A stretch of DNA of 61,460 nt from Microcystis aeruginosa W13-11 (GCA_009995705.1 JAADBR010000014.1:1-61460); one strand, 5' to 3'; counted from the first letter of the stretch, positions 15,839-24,784 are shown. Notes: generated by a model from the letters alone, not told the origin. A program made the numbers and translations.

Positions 15839-18169
15839 ATGTGGGAAAAAGGCAAAGAAACGGTACAGACAATGAAGTTTATTCACTGGAAAAAGCAGCA
15901 GTTATTGATGATTTTTGTCCTAGCGCTGGCAATTTCAGTCGCGTGGGGGACAATTTTGCCTGTTTTTACTCAAAAGCTTCCTGCACCTAATCCCTGTAAC
16001 CAACTTAGGGGAGATATTCAAAATCGGGCAAAAAAAGATGCAGAAGCTGACCGTTTGAACTTTTTTAATACTGATAAAAAGAAAAAGACAATTGGTGATA
16101 TTTTAAATTTGTATAAAGAGGTAAATTCTCAAGCTTCTTGTTTTCCACAGGATGAATTATGGGATATCTATGAACAACAATATGATACTAATAAATATCC
16201 TGCCTGGATACCTGTGATTGTTATTCTTGTTTTGGGTGGTATTTTGTGGAATGTTATTAGTGATACCTTAAAAAAATGGCTCAATCAGTCTTTAGAAGCG
16301 ATTAGTAAATGGATTTATAAAACCTTCGCTGGAACACCCTTATTTGAAAATATTGCTCTTAAAAAGTATCGACAGGCATTAATTGATAAATATCAAAAAC
16401 TTAATATACCTTTTCGTCCTCATCGTCCTCTAGAAATGCGGGAGATTTATGTTTCTTTAAAAGCTTTTAAAGCGAGCGATCGCTCTTTGATTGAAGCGGA
16501 AAATGCGGTGCAAAAATACGGCCGCTTAGTGGTTAAAGGTGCGCCTGGTTCGGGAAAGTCGATGTTATTAAAATATCTAGCACTTTCATATTCAGAAGGA
16601 CGATTCAAAAATTTATCGGATCGTCCCGTGCCAATTTTACTAGAATTGAACCGCCTTAATGAGGCTAATTTGACAGTAGAAAAGTTAGAACAACATTTAG
16701 TAGAAGCTTGCGATCGCCATAATTTTCCCAAAGCTAATCGTTTCATCTCTCAAGGTTTAAAAGACGAACGTTTGCTGCTACTTTTGGATGGGTTAGATGA
16801 GGTTAGTAGTGGCGTTCGCGCTCATGTTGTTCGGTGTCTTAAGGACTTTTTAGAATTAGAAAAGTATAAAAAATGTCGAGTAATTATTACCTGTCGGACG
16901 GCTGTTTATCATAATGAGTTTTTCGATAATACCAAGGAAACTTTAGAGATTGACGAATTTAGTGATCAACAAATGCGCCGCTTTTTGCAAGCTTGGAAGT
17001 CGCAAATGCCGCCAGAGAAATCAGTAGAACAATTGATTCAAAACTTGCGAGCTAAACCGAAAATTATGGCACTGGCGCGGAATCCCCTACTGTTAACAAT
17101 CATCGCCTATCTTTATACCGATACTCCCTTCGTTTTACCTCATTCGCGAGCCGAATTTTACACTAAAGCTACTGATGTTTTATTAGAATTGCGCGATCAA
17201 GAAAGAAATATCCCTAATCAATATAGTGGTGTCAACAAGCGGCGAGTTCTGCAACATTTAGCACTCTATGCTCAGGATAGCGCTAATCGACAACAGCAAG
17301 ATCGCCGCAGTCTTCTTGATTCTGAAGTATGGGAACAAGTTAAACAAGTCTTACCTTCATTAAATCTAGAGCCTAAAGATGCTAATTCTATCGTTGATGA
17401 AATCGTCAAACGCAGTGGATTATTGCTTCGCATTGATGGCGGACAGCGTTATTATTTTCCTCATCTCACTCTACAAGAATATTTCGTAGCAGCAGCTTTA
17501 ACAGACAAACAAGCTGAATTAATTCAAAAATGGCAAAACGCTCCTAGCGACTGGCTAGAAATTGTCAAGTTATGGTGTGGATTGGCAAACAATAGTACGG
17601 ATTTAATTACGGCGGTATATCAACAAGATGCACTGACAGCATTTGAATGTCTAGCAGATGCTCAAGAAGTAAAACCAGAAGTTGCTCAGGAGATTATAGA
17701 TTATTTTAAAACACAATTGAGAACCGATGAATCAATTTGTAGTGCTTTTGGCTCAGTCGCCGCTGATTTTCGTCCTAGAGGGAAAGCATTATTTAATTTT
17801 TTAGTTGATAGTTTAGATAATTCAGCCAGCCAAAAAGCAGCGGCTCAAGCCTTATCTGCCACTAATTTGCCTCAAGCAGTAGAACAATTAGTTATTTACT
17901 ATGATCCGAATCAACCCCATTTTATAGAAGTGCGAGAAGCGTTGATCAGAATGGGAGGTTTAGCAGTTAATCAACTAGAATCTTTAGCTCGAAAAGGCTC
18001 TATAGAAGCAATGGATGATCTAGTTAAAATTGCCATACCAGAAGCGGCTGAGGCACTTGCAAGATTGCAGGAAGATCCGAACTTAAGCGGAAAAGTAAGT
18101 TTTCGACTTGCAGCACTGTTGAAGGAGTTAGAAGATAGTCAAGCTGAACGCAATCGCACACCATCCTGA
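15839..18169 (+). CDS. Membrane-anchored NACHT-family NTPase with HEAT-like repeats
   Basis: About 776 residues. Order: an N-terminal hydrophobic helix (LLMIFVLALAISVAWGTIL), a roughly 90-residue external-type segment, a second helix (WIPVIVILVLGGILWNVI), then a NACHT module with Walker A GAPGSGKS (about 234-241), Walker B LLLLLDGLDEV, and the sensor-like VIITCRTAVY. A winged-helix-like region follows (FPHLTLQEYFVAAAL, typical of STAND proteins), then C-terminal HEAT-like helices (AAAQALSATNLPQAVEQLV, EALARL). NACHT proteins are signal-triggered oligomerising ATPases used in regulation and phage defence. No effector domain (nuclease, TIR, protease) is seen. ATG 15839 is favoured over TTG 15827; ATG 15872 is also possible. 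Ten bases separate it from the next gene. Confidence 0.88.
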   Translation: MWEKGKETVQTMKFIHWKKQQLLMIFVLALAISVAWGTILPVFTQKLPAPNPCNQLRGDIQNRAKKDAEADRLNFFNTDKKKKTIGDILNLYKEVNSQASCFPQDELWDIYEQQYDTNKYPAWIPVIVILVLGGILWNVISDTLKKWLNQSLEAISKWIYKTFAGTPLFENIALKKYRQALIDKYQKLNIPFRPHRPLEMREIYVSLKAFKASDRSLIEAENAVQKYGRLVVKGAPGSGKSMLLKYLALSYSEGRFKNLSDRPVPILLELNRLNEANLTVEKLEQHLVEACDRHNFPKANRFISQGLKDERLLLLLDGLDEVSSGVRAHVVRCLKDFLELEKYKKCRVIITCRTAVYHNEFFDNTKETLEIDEFSDQQMRRFLQAWKSQMPPEKSVEQLIQNLRAKPKIMALARNPLLLTIIAYLYTDTPFVLPHSRAEFYTKATDVLLELRDQERNIPNQYSGVNKRRVLQHLALYAQDSANRQQQDRRSLLDSEVWEQVKQVLPSLNLEPKDANSIVDEIVKRSGLLLRIDGGQRYYFPHLTLQEYFVAAALTDKQAELIQKWQNAPSDWLEIVKLWCGLANNSTDLITAVYQQDALTAFECLADAQEVKPEVAQEIIDYFKTQLRTDESICSAFGSVAADFRPRGKALFNFLVDSLDNSASQKAAAQALSATNLPQAVEQLVIYYDPNQPHFIEVREALIRMGGLAVNQLESLARKGSIEAMDDLVKIAIPEAAEALARLQEDPNLSGKVSFRLAALLKELEDSQAERNRTPS

Positions 18170-18179
18170 AGGAAAACTA

Positions 18180-19559
18180 ATGCTATTCAGATTCATTCGC
18201 CGACTAAAAAATCGAGCCGTTAAACAAAAGCGCCAGCCACAAGAGGTAATCGAAACGGACTTAAATTGGATTTGGCAACCTTTTGAAAATTCAAGCAATT
18301 TTCAGTTCTCTGCTACTGTCAAGAAAGTTGCTGCTGCAATTATTGAAAGCTCTGCTGATGATATTCCCACAATCACTCTTGAAGTCGATCCTCGGTTAGT
18401 CATTCCTTTATGTGCGATTCAGTTACAAGATGAAATTAATCTAACTCAGTTAAGTTCTTTTAAAAATGAATTGGAATCGGTTTTACTTGAAAATTTAGAC
18501 AATAAAATAGAGTTTGTTGATCGAGTTTTAAGTAAAATCACTCCAAAGCAGCGTTGGTTATATTTATTTAAGAGTCTGACACTTGAATTACAATTTGCCT
18601 TACTGTCTCGCTTAATCAGCTACCGCCGCCCCACAAGAAACGACTGGCGCAATCTTTTTAAAAAAATAGAATACGAGTTTAAAAAAGGCGGAGAATATCT
18701 AATTGTTTTAACTGTTGTCTTCTTGCTTTCTCTTGGATCTGTAATTGAAATATTCGCTATCATGTACAGTCAGCCAAAAAGTTGGGTTAATGGCTTGATG
18801 ACAATCACAATTGTTGTTGTGCTGTATTTTTTAATAGTTTTAGGGCGAGAAATTATAACCGAAGAAGATAAATCAGAGCCAACTTTATTGATGCAATTGG
18901 GCTTACTGGGACCCTGGACGTTTTGCCGAGAATGGTATCGACTACTCAGAAAAAACCTAGTTTGGGCAGGGGTGACAGCTTTGTATGAGGCTACGGGTGT
19001 GGATGGGGCTGGGACTGTGGCTCTGGTTGTGGTTATGGCTGTGGTTGTGGCTGTGGCTGTGGTTATGGTTGTGTGTGCTACATTTCTGCTTATGTCTGTG
19101 GTGGCTATTTTTCTGGCCGCGCCTCTGAATCTGGATACGGTCGTATTTCTAGCTTTTCGATCTGTGTTTTTGTGGGCGGGGGTTACGGCTGTGGCTGGGG
19201 TTATGGCTGTGGCTGGGGCTGAGACTGGGGCTGGGGCTGAGACTGGGGCTGTGGTTGCGGCTGCGGCTGCTGTTGGAGCTATCGGCTCGGGCTTGGGAAT
19301 TTGGTATCAAGCTAAAGAAAAAACATATTGGCTATGGGTGCGATTCTTGTCGATATTAGCTTTTCCCTGGTTTTGTTGGTTTCCCATTGTATTTGGGTTT
19401 ACCTCTTTTGCTCTGTATCATCGCCTATCTTGGGAATGGCGATCAATATCCCTATTTTGGCTAGTTATCTTCGGATTTTGTACTGTCCTTTGGGTGCGAG
19501 GTAAAAAATTAGAAGAAAAAGCCCGCAACCCCCTCAGAGGCGTTTTAGATGGGCAGTGA
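18180..19559 (+). CDS. NACHT-linked polytopic membrane protein with low-complexity core
   Basis: A 459-residue protein, start preceded by AAGGA six bases before the ATG, ten bases after the NACHT gene. The soluble N-terminal part (about 1-170) is predicted helical, with no known motif. Then come transmembrane helices (YLIVLTVVFLLSLGSVIEIFAIM; GLMTITIVVVLYFLIVLG), a low-complexity Val/Ala/Gly-rich hydrophobic centre (about 265-370) encoded by a GGCTGT/GGCTGG microsatellite, and C-terminal helices ending in a charged tail. I do not recognise a family. The tight spacing suggests it works with the NACHT ATPase, possibly as the membrane effector, but this is inference. Confidence 0.75.
   Translation: MLFRFIRRLKNRAVKQKRQPQEVIETDLNWIWQPFENSSNFQFSATVKKVAAAIIESSADDIPTITLEVDPRLVIPLCAIQLQDEINLTQLSSFKNELESVLLENLDNKIEFVDRVLSKITPKQRWLYLFKSLTLELQFALLSRLISYRRPTRNDWRNLFKKIEYEFKKGGEYLIVLTVVFLLSLGSVIEIFAIMYSQPKSWVNGLMTITIVVVLYFLIVLGREIITEEDKSEPTLLMQLGLLGPWTFCREWYRLLRKNLVWAGVTALYEATGVDGAGTVALVVVMAVVVAVAVVMVVCATFLLMSVVAIFLAAPLNLDTVVFLAFRSVFLWAGVTAVAGVMAVAGAETGAGAETGAVVAAAAAVGAIGSGLGIWYQAKEKTYWLWVRFLSILAFPWFCWFPIVFGFTSFALYHRLSWEWRSISLFWLVIFGFCTVLWVRGKKLEEKARNPLRGVLDGQ
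18983..19285 (+). repeat. GGCTGT/GGCTGG hexanucleotide microsatellite inside a coding region
   Basis: Two tracts (about 18985-19080 and 19180-19285) of imperfect six-base repeats, including a repeated block GGGGCTGAGACTGGGGCTG. Because the unit is six bases, copy-number change alters the length of the hydrophobic core without shifting the frame. Confidence 0.85.
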
Positions 19560-20105
19560 TAGTCGCCCAAACAGTAATAAACTTGACGATGTTATAGAAA
19601 TTCTTCTACTGTTGAGATACAGTGAACAGTAAGCAATGAAATGACAACTGATAAGGGACTTGCGCTTTGATAATGTACCTTTTGGGCGAACGCAGTTCGC
19701 CGCTACATTGTGGACAAAATCCGTTACTGTAGGGGCGCAAAGCTTGCGCCCTCCGGATCGATTGGGATATTATTCCCACGCAAGTCCCTAAGCTGTTCGT
19801 AATTTAAATTGCTTGTTGAGACGAGGCAAAAGGCAAGAGGCAAAAGGCAACAGTAAAGGGATTGGGGGAGGTTCAGCTAATCTAAGAATAAGCGGTTTAA
19901 ATGCGTCTTAGCTTAACTGTTTACTGATTACTGTTTACTGAAAAGCCCCCATTGCCACTTCCCCACTTCCCCACTTCCCCACTTCCCAATTCATAATTTA
20001 TAATTCATAATTCATAATTCCCACTCCCCCTCTCCTAACAATCGACTGCTAAGATCGAACAGAGCGATCGATCTCTCGCTCCCACGATACCTGATAAAAC
20101 TATCT
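19560..20105. other. Repeat-rich 546-bp spacer
   Basis: No gene. It contains a short inverted-repeat element (19654-19789), AGGCAAAAGGCA repeats (19823-19850), a CTTCCCCA run (19957-19990), ATTCATAATT repeats (19990-20020), and ACTGATTACTGTTTACTG copies. A HIP1-like GCGATCG lies before the protease gene. Confidence 0.75.
19654..19789. mobile_element. 136-bp miniature inverted-repeat element
   Basis: Terminal inverted repeats AGGGACTTGCG (19654-19664) and CGCAAGTCCCT (19779-19789) enclose two internal hairpins (GGGCGAACGCAGTTCGCC type and GGGCGCAAAGCTTGCGCCC). No coding capacity. End fragments of the same family occur near 30285-30320 and 31455-31486. Confidence 0.75.
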
Positions 20106-21662
20106 ATGATCATTAAAAATAACCCCTATTATCGGGCTGTAATCGGCTTTTGGGTCGCTTTCCTTTTGTTTTGGGGTTTTGGGAGTTTCTCACCCCTTCT
20201 TGCCCAAGCGAAAGAGGAACCAGCCGATGTACAATCGATTACCCCCTACCTTAAGCAATTTCAACAAAAAATTACCGAATTTCGCCTCGACAACGGACTA
20301 AAATTCATTATCCTAGAAAATCGCGATGCTCCAGTTATTTCCTTTGTCACCTACGCGGATGTGGGAGGTGCCGATGAACCGGACGGTAAAACAGGAGTTG
20401 CCCACTTTTTGGAACATTTAGCCTTTAAAGGCACAAAAACCATCGGTACTACCGATTATCTTAGCGAGAAAAAAGTCCTCGATCGCCTGGAAGCTATAGA
20501 CAAAGAACTGCAAGCGGCCAAAAAAGCGGGTAAAAGCGCAGAAGTCGCTAAATTAACGGAAGAATTTCAACAAGCGAAGGCAGAGTCCGAAAAATTCGTC
20601 CAACGCAACGAATACGGGCAAATCGTCGAAACTCAGGGAGGAGTCGGTTTAAATGCCACCACTTCCACCGATGCAACTAGCTATTTTTACAGCTTCCCGT
20701 CGAATAAATTGGAATTGTGGATGTCTTTGGAATCGGAACGATTTTTAGAACCGGTGTTCCAAAGGGAATTTTACAAAGAAAAAGACGTAATTCTGGAAGA
20801 AAGACGGATGCGGACGGATAATAGCCCCTTGGGTCTATTAATCGAAGCTTTTCTCGATCAAGCTTATACTGTCCATCCCTACAAACGTCCGGTTATCGGT
20901 TACGATCGAGACATTCACAATCTGGAACCCTCGGATATCCAAAACTTTTTCGATAAATTTTATCCTGCCAGTAATTTAACCATAGCTATCGCCGGAGATG
21001 TGGATCCAGAACAGGTCAAACAGTTAGCTAAGGTTTATTTTGGTCGTTTTCCCGCTAAACCGAAACCCCCACGGGTGAAGGTAGCGGAACCGAACCAAAC
21101 CAAAACAAAGGAAATTACCCTAAAATTAGCCTCGCAGCCTTGGTATTTAGAAGGATACCATCGTCCCGCCCTCAATCATCCCGATCATGCGGTTTACGAG
21201 GTTATCGCCACTTTAATGAGTGAAGGAAGAACTTCGCGACTGTATAAAGCTTTAGTGGAGGACAAACAACTTGCCCTCGCTGCCCAGGGATTTAACGGCT
21301 TTCCGGGGGATAAATACCCGAATTTGCTGTTATTCTATGCTCTCAGCGCTCCTAATGTCAGCCTGGAGGAAGTAGCGCAGGGTTTGAATTTGGAATTGGA
21401 AAGATTGAAAAATGAACCGGTTTCGGAACAGGAATTAGAACGGGTTAAAAATCAACTAAGGGCAGCCCTATTAAGAGGTCTTGATTCTAACATGGGCATG
21501 GCGCGATCCTTGATTGAATACGAGGTAAAAACCGGCGATTGGCGTAATTTATTCGCCCAATTAGATGCTTACAATGCTGTCACGGCAGCCGATATTCAAC
21601 GGGTGGCTAAAGAGACTTTTACCCCCGAAAATCGCACTATTGGCCGAATTTTACCGAAATAG
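20106..21662 (+). CDS. M16-family zinc metallopeptidase, exported
   Basis: A 518-residue insulinase-type protease. A signal peptide or anchor (VIGFWVAFLLFWGFGSF...LLAQA) is followed by the catalytic domain with the inverted zinc motif HFLEH at residues 100-104 and downstream glutamate (FYKEKDVILEERRMR). The insert LDRLEAIDKELQAAKKAGKSAEV is a charged helix seen in this subfamily. The second, inactive-type domain contains YHRPALNHPDHAVYEVI and LRAALLRGLDSNMGMARSL. M16 proteins usually work as a pair of active and inactive subunits. No partner gene is next to it. Probably periplasmic peptide degradation. Confidence 0.92.
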   Translation: MIIKNNPYYRAVIGFWVAFLLFWGFGSFSPLLAQAKEEPADVQSITPYLKQFQQKITEFRLDNGLKFIILENRDAPVISFVTYADVGGADEPDGKTGVAHFLEHLAFKGTKTIGTTDYLSEKKVLDRLEAIDKELQAAKKAGKSAEVAKLTEEFQQAKAESEKFVQRNEYGQIVETQGGVGLNATTSTDATSYFYSFPSNKLELWMSLESERFLEPVFQREFYKEKDVILEERRMRTDNSPLGLLIEAFLDQAYTVHPYKRPVIGYDRDIHNLEPSDIQNFFDKFYPASNLTIAIAGDVDPEQVKQLAKVYFGRFPAKPKPPRVKVAEPNQTKTKEITLKLASQPWYLEGYHRPALNHPDHAVYEVIATLMSEGRTSRLYKALVEDKQLALAAQGFNGFPGDKYPNLLLFYALSAPNVSLEEVAQGLNLELERLKNEPVSEQELERVKNQLRAALLRGLDSNMGMARSLIEYEVKTGDWRNLFAQLDAYNAVTAADIQRVAKETFTPENRTIGRILPK

Positions 21663-21682
21663 AGAGATGGGGAGATAGGCGA

Positions 21683-21722
21683 TTTTTCAGTGAGCGGTAT
21701 TAGGTGAGCATTCACTGAAAAA
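21683..21722. repeat. 11-bp perfect inverted repeat after the M16 gene
   Basis: TTTTTCAGTGA and TCACTGAAAAA enclose 18 bases. The right arm and its flank (TCACTGAAAAAAAGCT) recur at 39989-40004. It belongs to the CAGTTATCAGT group of spacer repeats and may form an RNA hairpin, but is not a standard terminator. Confidence 0.6.
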
Positions 21723-21927
21723 AAGCTACCTTCTCTCCTCTTCTAGGTTCTGTGTGATAAGTTTAACTTACATGGGATCGATCTTTGTGTCCTTTGTGTC
21801 TTTGTGGTTCGTTCCACCCCCTCGCTAGGAGGAATGTATCTTAGAATACATTTTACCCACCAAATCCAAGAGAGCTCCTTCTCTCCTCCCCAGTGCCGTC
21901 TTAACAAGTAATTTAGATACCAGTTCA

Positions 21928-22329
21928 TCACCCACTGCAGGAGCGCAGAATCCAACCCAGTAAGACTCCAATACCACCAAAGCGGACAATTTGCCAAAAA
22001 ACTTCCCCCAGCAGTCCGCGACGGATTCCTTCCCAGAATAGGCGCTTTAATTCCCCTTCTTTAAGCAAATTGCTTTCTAAAATTACCTCTAATTCTTGAA
22101 TCTGTTCGCGAATTTGTACTAATTCCTTTTCTAGTTCAGGTAGGGGATTTTCCCGCCATTGGGGTTCTATTTGGGTAAATTGTGCCTCTAGGTCTTTTTT
22201 TTGCTGTTCTGCTTCGTTGATCTGTCGATAACGGTCTTTTAGTGATGCGATCGCCGCTTCGACTTCTTCAATCGCTTCGGTAAATTCTGCCGATTCATCG
22301 TTAGGGTAGGGGTTTTCTTCTAAGGACAT
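21928..22329 (-). CDS. Coiled-coil protein with C-terminal membrane helix
   Basis: A 133-residue protein with ATG start. Acidic N-terminus, then a long predicted coiled coil (about 17-95: EAIEEVEAAIASLKDRYRQINEAEQQKKDLEAQF ... LEKELVQIREQIQELEVILE), an amphipathic segment (GELKRLFWEGIRRGLLGEVFWQIV), and a short hydrophobic C-terminal helix with GGIGVLLGWILRSCSG. It looks like a tail-anchored structural or adaptor protein. I do not assign a family. It is divergent from the 22396 gene with a 66-bp spacer that could hold both promoters. Confidence 0.7.
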   Translation of the reverse strand: MSLEENPYPNDESAEFTEAIEEVEAAIASLKDRYRQINEAEQQKKDLEAQFTQIEPQWRENPLPELEKELVQIREQIQELEVILESNLLKEGELKRLFWEGIRRGLLGEVFWQIVRFGGIGVLLGWILRSCSG

Positions 22330-22395
22330 GGACTCGATCCGATTGCCTGCGTCTAAACTATAGTTATAGACGATTTTACGGTTTTACGAAACCTT

Positions 22396-22677
22396 TTGAT
22401 TATGATTCCATCCCCTGTCTCTTCCTCCTCTCAGACTGTTGATGATCTATCTACCCCGGAATTGGCGCGGATTTTGGCGGAACGTTTGGCGATCGCACCG
22501 ATTGACTGGCATCGTCTGAAGGCCAATCGTAATGCTCGGGCTGCTGAACAATTGGGGACGGCTTTGGTATTTTTATTAGATAATCAGCCAGAAGAAGCAC
22601 TTCCTCGGCTACAACAGGCTACAGGCTGGCTTGATCGCTCGATTGCTGCTCCTCCCTGTCCTTCTCACGGTCATTAA
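22396..22677 (+). CDS. Small conserved cyanobacterial protein (DUF6439-like)
   Basis: A 93-residue protein with helical core LSTPELARILAERLAIAPIDWHRLKANRNARAAEQLGTALVFLLDNQPEEALPRLQQATGWLDRSIAAPPCPSHGH. The ending APPCPxHGH and the WHRLKxNR motif are features I associate with a short cyanobacterial family (DUF6439); the family number is from memory. Function unknown. A HIP1 octamer (GCGATCGC) lies in codons near 22489. It ends tail to tail with the anti-sigma gene, overlapping by four bases. Confidence 0.75.
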   Translation: MIMIPSPVSSSSQTVDDLSTPELARILAERLAIAPIDWHRLKANRNARAAEQLGTALVFLLDNQPEEALPRLQQATGWLDRSIAAPPCPSHGH

Positions 22678-23120
22678 TTCAACCAGCGTTCCTGTTTAAT
22701 TTGTTTAGAAAGTTTCAGTTGGGTTCCTGTTTGATTCCAGTGAACTTGGTCGAAGATTTGATATAACATACACAGTCCTCGGCCATTTTCCGCTTCTTCA
22801 GGGGGAAAACTGGGACAATCGCAACTACAGCCATGATGGTGACAACCTGGCGTAAATCCACAACCTTCGTCGGTAATTACCCAAGAATACTCGTCTTTAC
22901 TGCTAGAAAATTGAACAACCACGGTTTTGCTGGGATCGAGATGATTACCGTGTTTAGCGGCATTAACTAAAGCTTCCTGTAATCCTAATCTAATTTCTGG
23001 TTCTAACTCTTCGGGAATACTAGCGGTCAATAAATCTAAAATCGGACAAAGATACAAGGTGGAAGCGAAACTCATGGTGTTCCAGCTTCGTTTGCTTGTT
23101 GGCAGTGAAATAGCAATCAC
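22674..23120 (-). CDS. RsbW-type anti-sigma ATPase with Cys/His-rich lid
   Basis: A 148-residue GHKL ATPase related to RsbW/SpoIIAB serine kinases. Seen: N box EALVNAAKHGN (Glu49, Asn53), G1 box TDEGCGF (84-89 region) and G2 box GRGL (113-116). Between G1 and G2, in the ATP lid, is CHHHGCSCDC (93-102), giving with Cys87 five cysteines and three histidines in 16 residues. This suggests metal binding or redox control of ATP use; that is inference. The start used is GTG 23120; ATG 23075 would remove 15 residues. Likely part of a partner-switch regulating a group 2/3 sigma factor; the partner is not nearby. Confidence 0.85.
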   Translation of the reverse strand: MIAISLPTSKRSWNTMSFASTLYLCPILDLLTASIPEELEPEIRLGLQEALVNAAKHGNHLDPSKTVVVQFSSSKDEYSWVITDEGCGFTPGCHHHGCSCDCPSFPPEEAENGRGLCMLYQIFDQVHWNQTGTQLKLSKQIKQERWLN

Positions 23121-23416
23121 ACGCTTTACCTCTAGCTTTTATTCAATGACTGTTCTCTTACAGAAAGATTAAGGTCTCTTAACCGTCGATCTAGATGATT
23201 GCCATGCCTAATAAGTCATATTCTGTCCCTTTTCTGTCTCTGAGATTGATTAGATATTTTTATGATTGACCTACACACCAATCGAGAATCAAGGCAGCTT
23301 TGAGCGAGTAGTTAATCAAAAAAATAGTTGACTGGAACGGGGCTTAATATGTTATTGTCCTTAACCGTTGACTTTTCAGCCATAAACGGCTAAAGTGTCA
23401 GGTTTTCCCCCTTATT
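23121..23416. other. Spacer without supported gene
   Basis: 296 bases between two minus-strand genes. I see no open frame, structure or repeat to report beyond possible promoter sequence for the anti-sigma gene. Confidence 0.5.
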
Positions 23417-24784
23417 TCATCCTACCATATTTGTGTTTTTTTGTCTAAGAAAAGCAGCGCATTCAACGTGGGGAGTTTGGGGAAAGAAATCGGCGGTTTG
23501 CACTTCTAGCAGTTGATAATCGCCTGTTTTACAAAGATATTGCAAGTCTCTGGCTAAAGTTGCACTTTGACAACTGATATAAACAATGCGTTGACTTTGC
23601 AGCTGTAACAGGCTATCAAGGACAGAGCGATCGCAACCTTTGCGGGGCGGATCGAGTAGAATAATGTCGGGTTTAACTGTCAGTTGCGGTAAAGTTTTTT
23701 CTACGGCCCCTAAAATAAAGGTTGTGTTGGTAATATTATTTAATTGGGCGTTAATCTTGGCTCGATCGAGGGAAAAGCTATAGGATTCTAGTCCAATCAC
23801 CTCTTTAACCCGTTTAGCGAGGGGTAAAGTAAAAGTACCGATACCACAGTAGGCATCAATAAGAATTTCTTCACCTTTAAGCTCTAATTTCTGGCAAATA
23901 AGCGCCAATAAAGCTTCAGCAGCCTCTGTATTAATCTGAAAAAAGGTATCGGCAGCCAATTGATAGGTTAATCCGGCGAACTTTTCGTTAATATAGTCCC
24001 TTCCGGCGATAGTTGTGGTCTGAGTGCCAAAAATAGCATTACCTCGATCGGGGTTATAATTCAGGGTTACACCGACTAAATTGCCGTATTTTGCCAGCCA
24101 TTGCCGCGCTTGGGTCTCAATTCCCTGTAAATTATTATCGGTACTAATCAGGGTTAATAAAATTTCTCCCGTGTGGCGGCCAATTCTTAGGGATAAATGG
24201 CGTAATTGTCCTTGATGGGTCTTTTCATCGTAAATTGACCAGCCTTGCTCCTGAATATCCTGTTTTATCTCTGCTAGAAACGGATTTAAAGCCTGAACTT
24301 GAATCGGACATTGATTGAGATTAATCAGATGATGGCTGCCGCGACGATAATAACCCGCTTGCACATTGCCGGTGGGGGAAAATCCGAGGGGATAGGTAGC
24401 TTTATTGCGATAAGCGAGGGGAGAATTACCAGTGAGGGGAGGATAAACTAAAGGATCGGTAAAACCGCCAATTCTGGTTAATACCTCTTGTACTTGCTCT
24501 TTTTTGACCTGCAGCTGAAATTGATCCTCGATGTGTTGCCATTGACAGCCACCACATTTATCGGCGACAATGCAGCGAGGACGGATACGATGGGGAGATG
24601 CTTGTAGAATACTTTGTAGTTTGCCGATCGCATGACTTTTTTTGATATAGGTGATGCGAGTTTGAATGCGATCGCCAATAACCGTATCTGGCACAAAAAT
24701 CACTTGTCCTCGGTATTTTCCCACACCTTCGCCCGTATGGTTGAGGTCGGTAATCTCGATCTCGATTAAATCACCTTGTTGCAT
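23417..24784 (-). CDS. rlmD: 23S rRNA (uracil-C5)-methyltransferase, RlmD/RumA type
   Basis: A 455-residue SAM-dependent RNA m5U methyltransferase. An N-terminal TRAM domain (LIEIEITDLNHTGEGVGKYRGQVIFVPDTVIGD) is followed by an iron-sulfur cysteine cluster (CIVADKCGGCQWQH, with a distal cysteine), the SAM site (IDAYCGIGTFTLPLAK), and the catalytic end (LLDPPRKGCDRSV, IVYISCQSATLARD). The last carries the nucleophilic cysteine. It methylates uridine in 23S rRNA; which uridine (RlmD, RlmC or both as RlmCD) cannot be told. Its start lies two bases after the DUF29 stop, so the two are co-transcribed. Confidence 0.93.
   Translation of the reverse strand: MQQGDLIEIEITDLNHTGEGVGKYRGQVIFVPDTVIGDRIQTRITYIKKSHAIGKLQSILQASPHRIRPRCIVADKCGGCQWQHIEDQFQLQVKKEQVQEVLTRIGGFTDPLVYPPLTGNSPLAYRNKATYPLGFSPTGNVQAGYYRRGSHHLINLNQCPIQVQALNPFLAEIKQDIQEQGWSIYDEKTHQGQLRHLSLRIGRHTGEILLTLISTDNNLQGIETQARQWLAKYGNLVGVTLNYNPDRGNAIFGTQTTTIAGRDYINEKFAGLTYQLAADTFFQINTEAAEALLALICQKLELKGEEILIDAYCGIGTFTLPLAKRVKEVIGLESYSFSLDRAKINAQLNNITNTTFILGAVEKTLPQLTVKPDIILLDPPRKGCDRSVLDSLLQLQSQRIVYISCQSATLARDLQYLCKTGDYQLLEVQTADFFPQTPHVECAAFLRQKNTNMVG

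Noticed and set aside
21743..21997. 84-codon minus-strand frame overlapping the coiled-coil gene
   Set aside because: Trp-rich reading of spacer and overlapping DNA with repeat-derived tail; no sign of a real protein.
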